A DNA stretch of 64,000 bases from Euborellia annulipes (taxonomy: Eukaryota > Arthropoda > Insecta > Dermaptera > Anisolabididae): contig JAKCPI010007844.1 of assembly GCA_023213315.1 (NCBI GenBank), positions 1 through 64,000 of the forward strand, written 5' to 3'. This document shows, piece by piece, positions 60,421 through 64,000 of the stretch. The notes under the pieces are model-generated. The model searched no databases. It saw only the letters and a program-made list of their open reading frames with translations, and had not been told where the DNA came from. Position 1 is the first letter of the stretch. Each line of letters begins with the position of its first letter. The translations under genes and the position numbers were made by a program.

Positions 60421-60603
60421 TAATAATAATAAAATATCTGAGTGTAGGAAAGGCGGGATCAAGCAAATGTGTTTGCCAGGACCTTAGGGTATGTATGTGT
60501 TTAAGAAACGGCGAGGAACCTCCGATAGGTCGGGTGCCCAGGAAGGCAAGAAAGAGCCTTTGACCCAAAGCTGTAGGCGCGACTAGTAACAATTTAAAGT
60601 ATG

Positions 60604-61030
60604 TCAACAATAGGTGAGGGAGCGGGCAGCCAGGAAGTAAGTCTCTACGAAATGAAACTCAAGAGTAGTGGAGACAGTTTCGGCTATAATTAAATATTGC
60701 TATCGTCAGTCCATTTTCGAAAGTATACACTCAAATGCCAATGCATTGAGCCAAATGTAGAGTGCCAATTGGTGGATTATATTTAATATTCATAAAATGC
60801 TTGTACATATACCCCAAGCAATGCAAAGAGGTTTTTATATATGATACATTCAGTTGCAGTGACAAAATTGTTGTTGAGAACAATTTGTTGCATTGGCATT
60901 TGAGTGCATATTCTCGAAAATGGACTGAGGATGGCGATGTTTAATTATAGCCGAAACTGTCTCCACTACTCTTGAGTTTCATTTCGTAGAGGCTTACTTC
61001 CTGGCTGCCCGCTCCCTCACCTATTGTTGA
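60604..61030. repeat. Foldback with two hammerhead-like cores
   Basis: Arms begin CAACAATAGGTGAGGGAGCG. Cores: minus-strand CTGACGA...GAAAC near 60684-60715 and plus-strand CTGAGGA-(GGC...GCC)-GAAAC near 60925-60957. Confidence 0.82.
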
Positions 61031-62405
61031 AATACAACAGCCAGTTCACAAATTTTCATTTAAAGTATGTGACAAATAGATAAATACAATAATAAAAATT
61101 TCTAGCGTGAGAATCAAAAAAAATTTTGGAGAAGTAATAGAAGAAAGAATAAAAATTATATGCAGAATAAGGGGCTAATTAAGTTGAAAGTAGGTAGAAT
61201 AAGGAAAAGAGAGGAAAGCTAAAGGTATTTATCAATAATTTTTTTTTTTTGGCCTTAATCAAGTTGGACACAGATTCGATTAAATGCCATTCAATTCTAG
61301 ATTAATTAAAGAAATAATAGACAAATCCCCAAAGAGATTCTATGTTTAGTTTATTAATTATGAAGTTTTTTTTTTCAATGAGCCGTTAAACACATACAAG
61401 ACATTTTCAAAATGTTTTTTTTTTTTTTTTTTGCCTTAATCAACTTGGGCACCGATTCGATTAATTACCATTCAATTCTAGATTAATTAAAGAAATAATA
61501 GACGAATATCGAAAGAGATGTTATTTTTACATTTTATATGTTAATATATATAGAGAGAGAAAGTATTGGATTCATGTCAAAAATTCGATGTCGAGAATTT
61601 GATGAATATTTTGAGGTCCCCTGAGTCCAAAAAAGTGGTTTTGGCGACATGGTCTCTTATTTTTTTATTTATTCTAATAGAGTTTTTCTTCCTGCACAAA
61701 TCGACATCACATTTAGTCTGATCTGATTAGCGATTAGGAATCTACAGCGGTTTAAACTTTCAAATTAGAATTTACCGCAACGCGGTAAAATGGAATGATA
61801 GGAAAAAAATAAATGGTGAAATCTTTAGCTGAAAAATCATTCTTTCTAACCGTATATTCATCATAATTATACCTCTTAAGACAGAGGAGTTATTCAACCC
61901 GCTAAACTTTTTCTTGCATGCCTCCCTACCCGGCCACTATACACATATGATTTGTAAGACGTTGTCACGTTAAAAATCGGCAATAAAAAAAATCTTATTA
62001 TTTTTAATATAGGCTACTGAAGATAAAAGAAAAGATATTTAGGACTTGCAAAATGAATTTAAAAAAGTTAGTTTTGGAATGAAACCAACATAATTCTTCA
62101 TGGAAGCCAAAAAATTATTTTTCCTTGTAAACAAAAAATAATGGAAATATGTCATTTTATGATGGATGTCTTTTTTTCTTTTGTTTTTGGTTTGTTTAGT
62201 AATTCGATTTTCCGTATATCTATACTGAATAACCCCAGATGGCTTTTAAAAAGTTTCTTTCTATTAATTCTTTTTTTCACTTTGTTCGCAAATTTAATAA
62301 AAAATAACTTTGAATCTTATAATTAGATGAGAATTCTGCAAAGTTTTTTTTGAAATTGTAATATTTTTTATATATTAAATATTATATTTCATAGATCAGA
62401 GAAAG
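61031..62405. other. Intergenic region upstream of the SAM synthetase gene
   Basis: Contains two near-identical short segments (61255-61325 and 61435-61505, GCCATTCAATTCTAGATTAA in the first), a local duplication of about 75 bp, and the family A head fragment at 61540. Confidence 0.5.
61540..61657 (+). repeat. Family A head fragment
   Basis: ATATATAGAGAGAGAAAGTA, TTCGATGTCGAGAATTTGAT and AAAGTGGTTTTGGCGACATG, then lost. Confidence 0.7.
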
Positions 62406-62549
62406 CAGGGCCGGCGCAAGCTATTCTGCCGCCCTAGGCAAGATATTTTTTTTGCGCCCCCCCCCAAAAAAAAAAAAAAAAATTAGATTTTTTTGTTTCC
62501 ATTTTCCTCCCCAATTGAACCCCTTACCCGAAATCACCACTTTTTACTC

Positions 62550-62553
<4 letters not shown>

Positions 62554-62609
<56 letters not shown>
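62554..62609. repeat. (TA)n microsatellite
   Basis: Continuous TA dinucleotides within the 62406-63325 hAT element. A shorter one is at 39045-39073. Confidence 0.9.
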
Positions 62610-62612
<3 letters not shown>

Positions 62613-62811
62613 AAAGTTTACTACACATTGTAGAAATTTAAAAAGATTCCTACATTTTTCAAAATATATTTCTTGAGTGTGAAAACTAGAATAAATAATA
62701 TTTTGTGAATAAATTTAAATTTGAAAATAATTTCAATACAAAATTCGTAAATATTAAAGATTTTTTCCATTATTTATGTTTTTTTTTTAGATTTTAGAAT
62801 TTATGAGAGTT

Positions 62812-63086
62812 TTTTTTTTTTTTTTTTTTTTAAACATTCACACTTTTTTCTCATTCACACTCACACTCACACACACATTCACACAGTCTTTTCGGCAACT
62901 GAGGCCATTTAAGACTTTAGACGATAACCGTTGTAATATATATTATCTATTGTGGGTTGAGGCATTTCTATTTAAGCCATCTGGTATCCAAATGGCTTAA
63001 ATAAAATCATCGGACTGCCTGGGTCCGAACCCGCGACGTTTGGTATAGGAGGTAGGCACGCTACCTACTACGCCACACCCGGGGGC
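62812..63086 (-). mobile_element. tRNA-derived SINE (family 1), full length
   Basis: The SINE is 275 bp on the minus strand and begins GCCCCCGGGTGTGGCGTAG. The A box TGGCGTAGTAGG and B box GGTTCGGACCC are intact internal pol III promoter elements. A body with the core GGCCTCAGTTGCCGAAAAGA, a GTGTGTGAGTG-rich segment and a poly(A) tail follow. Flanking direct repeats AATTTATGAGAGTT (62798-62811 and 63087-63100) mark retroposition. Confidence 0.93.
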
Positions 63087-63533
63087 AATTTATGAGAGTT
63101 AATAAAAAAATTATATTAAAAAAAACAAAAATTTTTTCTTATATTTCATCTAGAATTTCTAGAATTATTTTTTCATTAGGGAAATCAATAGGTATTTTTT
63201 TGTTTTGGCGAAGGCTTTGGGGAGGGGGCGGCCCCAATTTTTTTAAATTTTTCCCTTTTTGCCGCCCTGCCCAGGTTGCCGCCCTAGGCGGCCGCCTAGT
63301 TTGCCTAGTGGACGCGCCGCCACTGAGAGAAAGTAAAACGTGGTCCATATTAATAATAGTTCTAGGTCTATTTACAATTTTTTAAATTTATTTATCTTTT
63401 TCTTCAGATTCAAGGTTAGCTTTGTTATTATCAATCAAATTCATTCATAATTTCCATTATCAATTATTTTATATGTGAGAAGGAATCCCGGAAAGATACT
63501 GTATATAGGTCTATATACTGTATATATAATAGT

Positions 63534-64000
63534 CATTACTTTCTCTTACCTTTATATATGTTAATATATAGAGAGAGAAAGTATTGGATTCATGTCAAAA
63601 ATTCAATGGCTAGATTTTGATACACGTTTTGAGATCCCTGAATCAAAAAAAAGTGGTTTTCGCGACATGGTCTGTGAACAAAATTTCTCAAGAACGAAAA
63701 GAGCTAGGAAGTTGAAATTATATATTTAAGTTAGGTACCCCCCTGAGATGTGACACGAAGCTTTTGAACAAAATCGGCCAAAGAGTAATATTAATTTATT
63801 AACGCAGTTTTTGAGTTTTTTTTTATTTTCTCAAAATTCGCTCAAACGATTTTGTTTAAAATTCAAAAATCAATTTTTTTTAGATGCTCTTTAAAATGTA
63901 TATTCTCATTTTCCCATTGAAATCTTCTCAAGATCACTTTACTCTTGTACTTAATAGGAAAGAGATAGGATAAATGTTTGCTATGGTAATAAAATATAAA
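63534..64000 (+). repeat. Family A copy running off the window
   Basis: ACTTTCTCTTACCTTTATAT head hairpin, then the usual body (AAAGTGGTTTTCGCGACATG, GACACGAAGCTTTTGAACAA) to GGTAATAAAATATAAA at the last base. It lacks the (TG) tract. Confidence 0.82.

Larger units (their letters stand above)
62406..63325. mobile_element. hAT-type element, 920 bp, with a SINE inside
   Basis: It begins CAGGGCCGGCGCAAG and ends CGCGCCGCCACTG, with a perfect 8-bp duplication AGAGAAAG at 62398-62405 and 63326-63333. Both inner margins carry CCGCCCTAGGC. It contains a (TA)n tract (62554-62609) and a complete SINE (62812-63086) with its own duplication, so the SINE is younger. Open frames here are repeat-derived. 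Confidence 0.9.

Overview
The window is AT-rich animal nuclear DNA, with one split protein-coding gene set in a dense field of transposable elements. GT/AG introns, a snoRNA-hosting gene, tRNA-derived SINEs and Tc1/mariner, pogo, hAT and Spy-type DNA transposons all point to a metazoan. The protein reads like arthropod S-adenosylmethionine synthetases (for example [16 protein letters not shown] and INPCGLF), so an arthropod, possibly a crustacean, is my inference; the species cannot be fixed from this sequence.

The gene lies on the minus strand (start codon at 58728, stop at 39921) and encodes S-adenosylmethionine synthetase (methionine adenosyltransferase), about 402 residues. I rebuilt nine coding positions by splice sites, phase and family conservation. 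Position 4 exists in two versions, 54378-54490 and 49708-49820, each 113 nt with identical phases. Both encode the active-site gating loop and look mutually exclusive. Exon 7 has one base missing in a G run (minus strand) exactly inside the GGGAFSGKD signature. A TATA box lies about 100 bp upstream of the ATG.

Four introns each carry, in the sense orientation, a C/D-box snoRNA copy (49911-49999, 48581-48661, 42832-42900, 40981-41056). Each has a terminal stem, C box and D box; three share the D' guide TATTTGCTACT of the SNORD76 (U76) type and the fourth has a diverged one. The gene is therefore a snoRNA host, and one copy sits about 90 nt upstream of alternative exon 4b.

The remainder is repeats. 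1-39.9 kb is intergenic: copies of an abundant hairpin-capped repeat (here 'family A'), a perfect-inverted-repeat Spy-type transposon at 24132-26131 inserted between AAA and TTT without target duplication, a hAT MITE nested inside that, a decayed mariner at 28933-30208, hAT and pogo MITEs with readable target duplications, and two tRNA-derived SINE families sharing a core. Introns hold more MITEs and foldbacks. About ten foldbacks contain a CUGANGA-hairpin-GAAA motif with stem covariation, resembling a hammerhead ribozyme core of the kind carried by Penelope-like retroelements or retrozymes. No other host gene was recognised.
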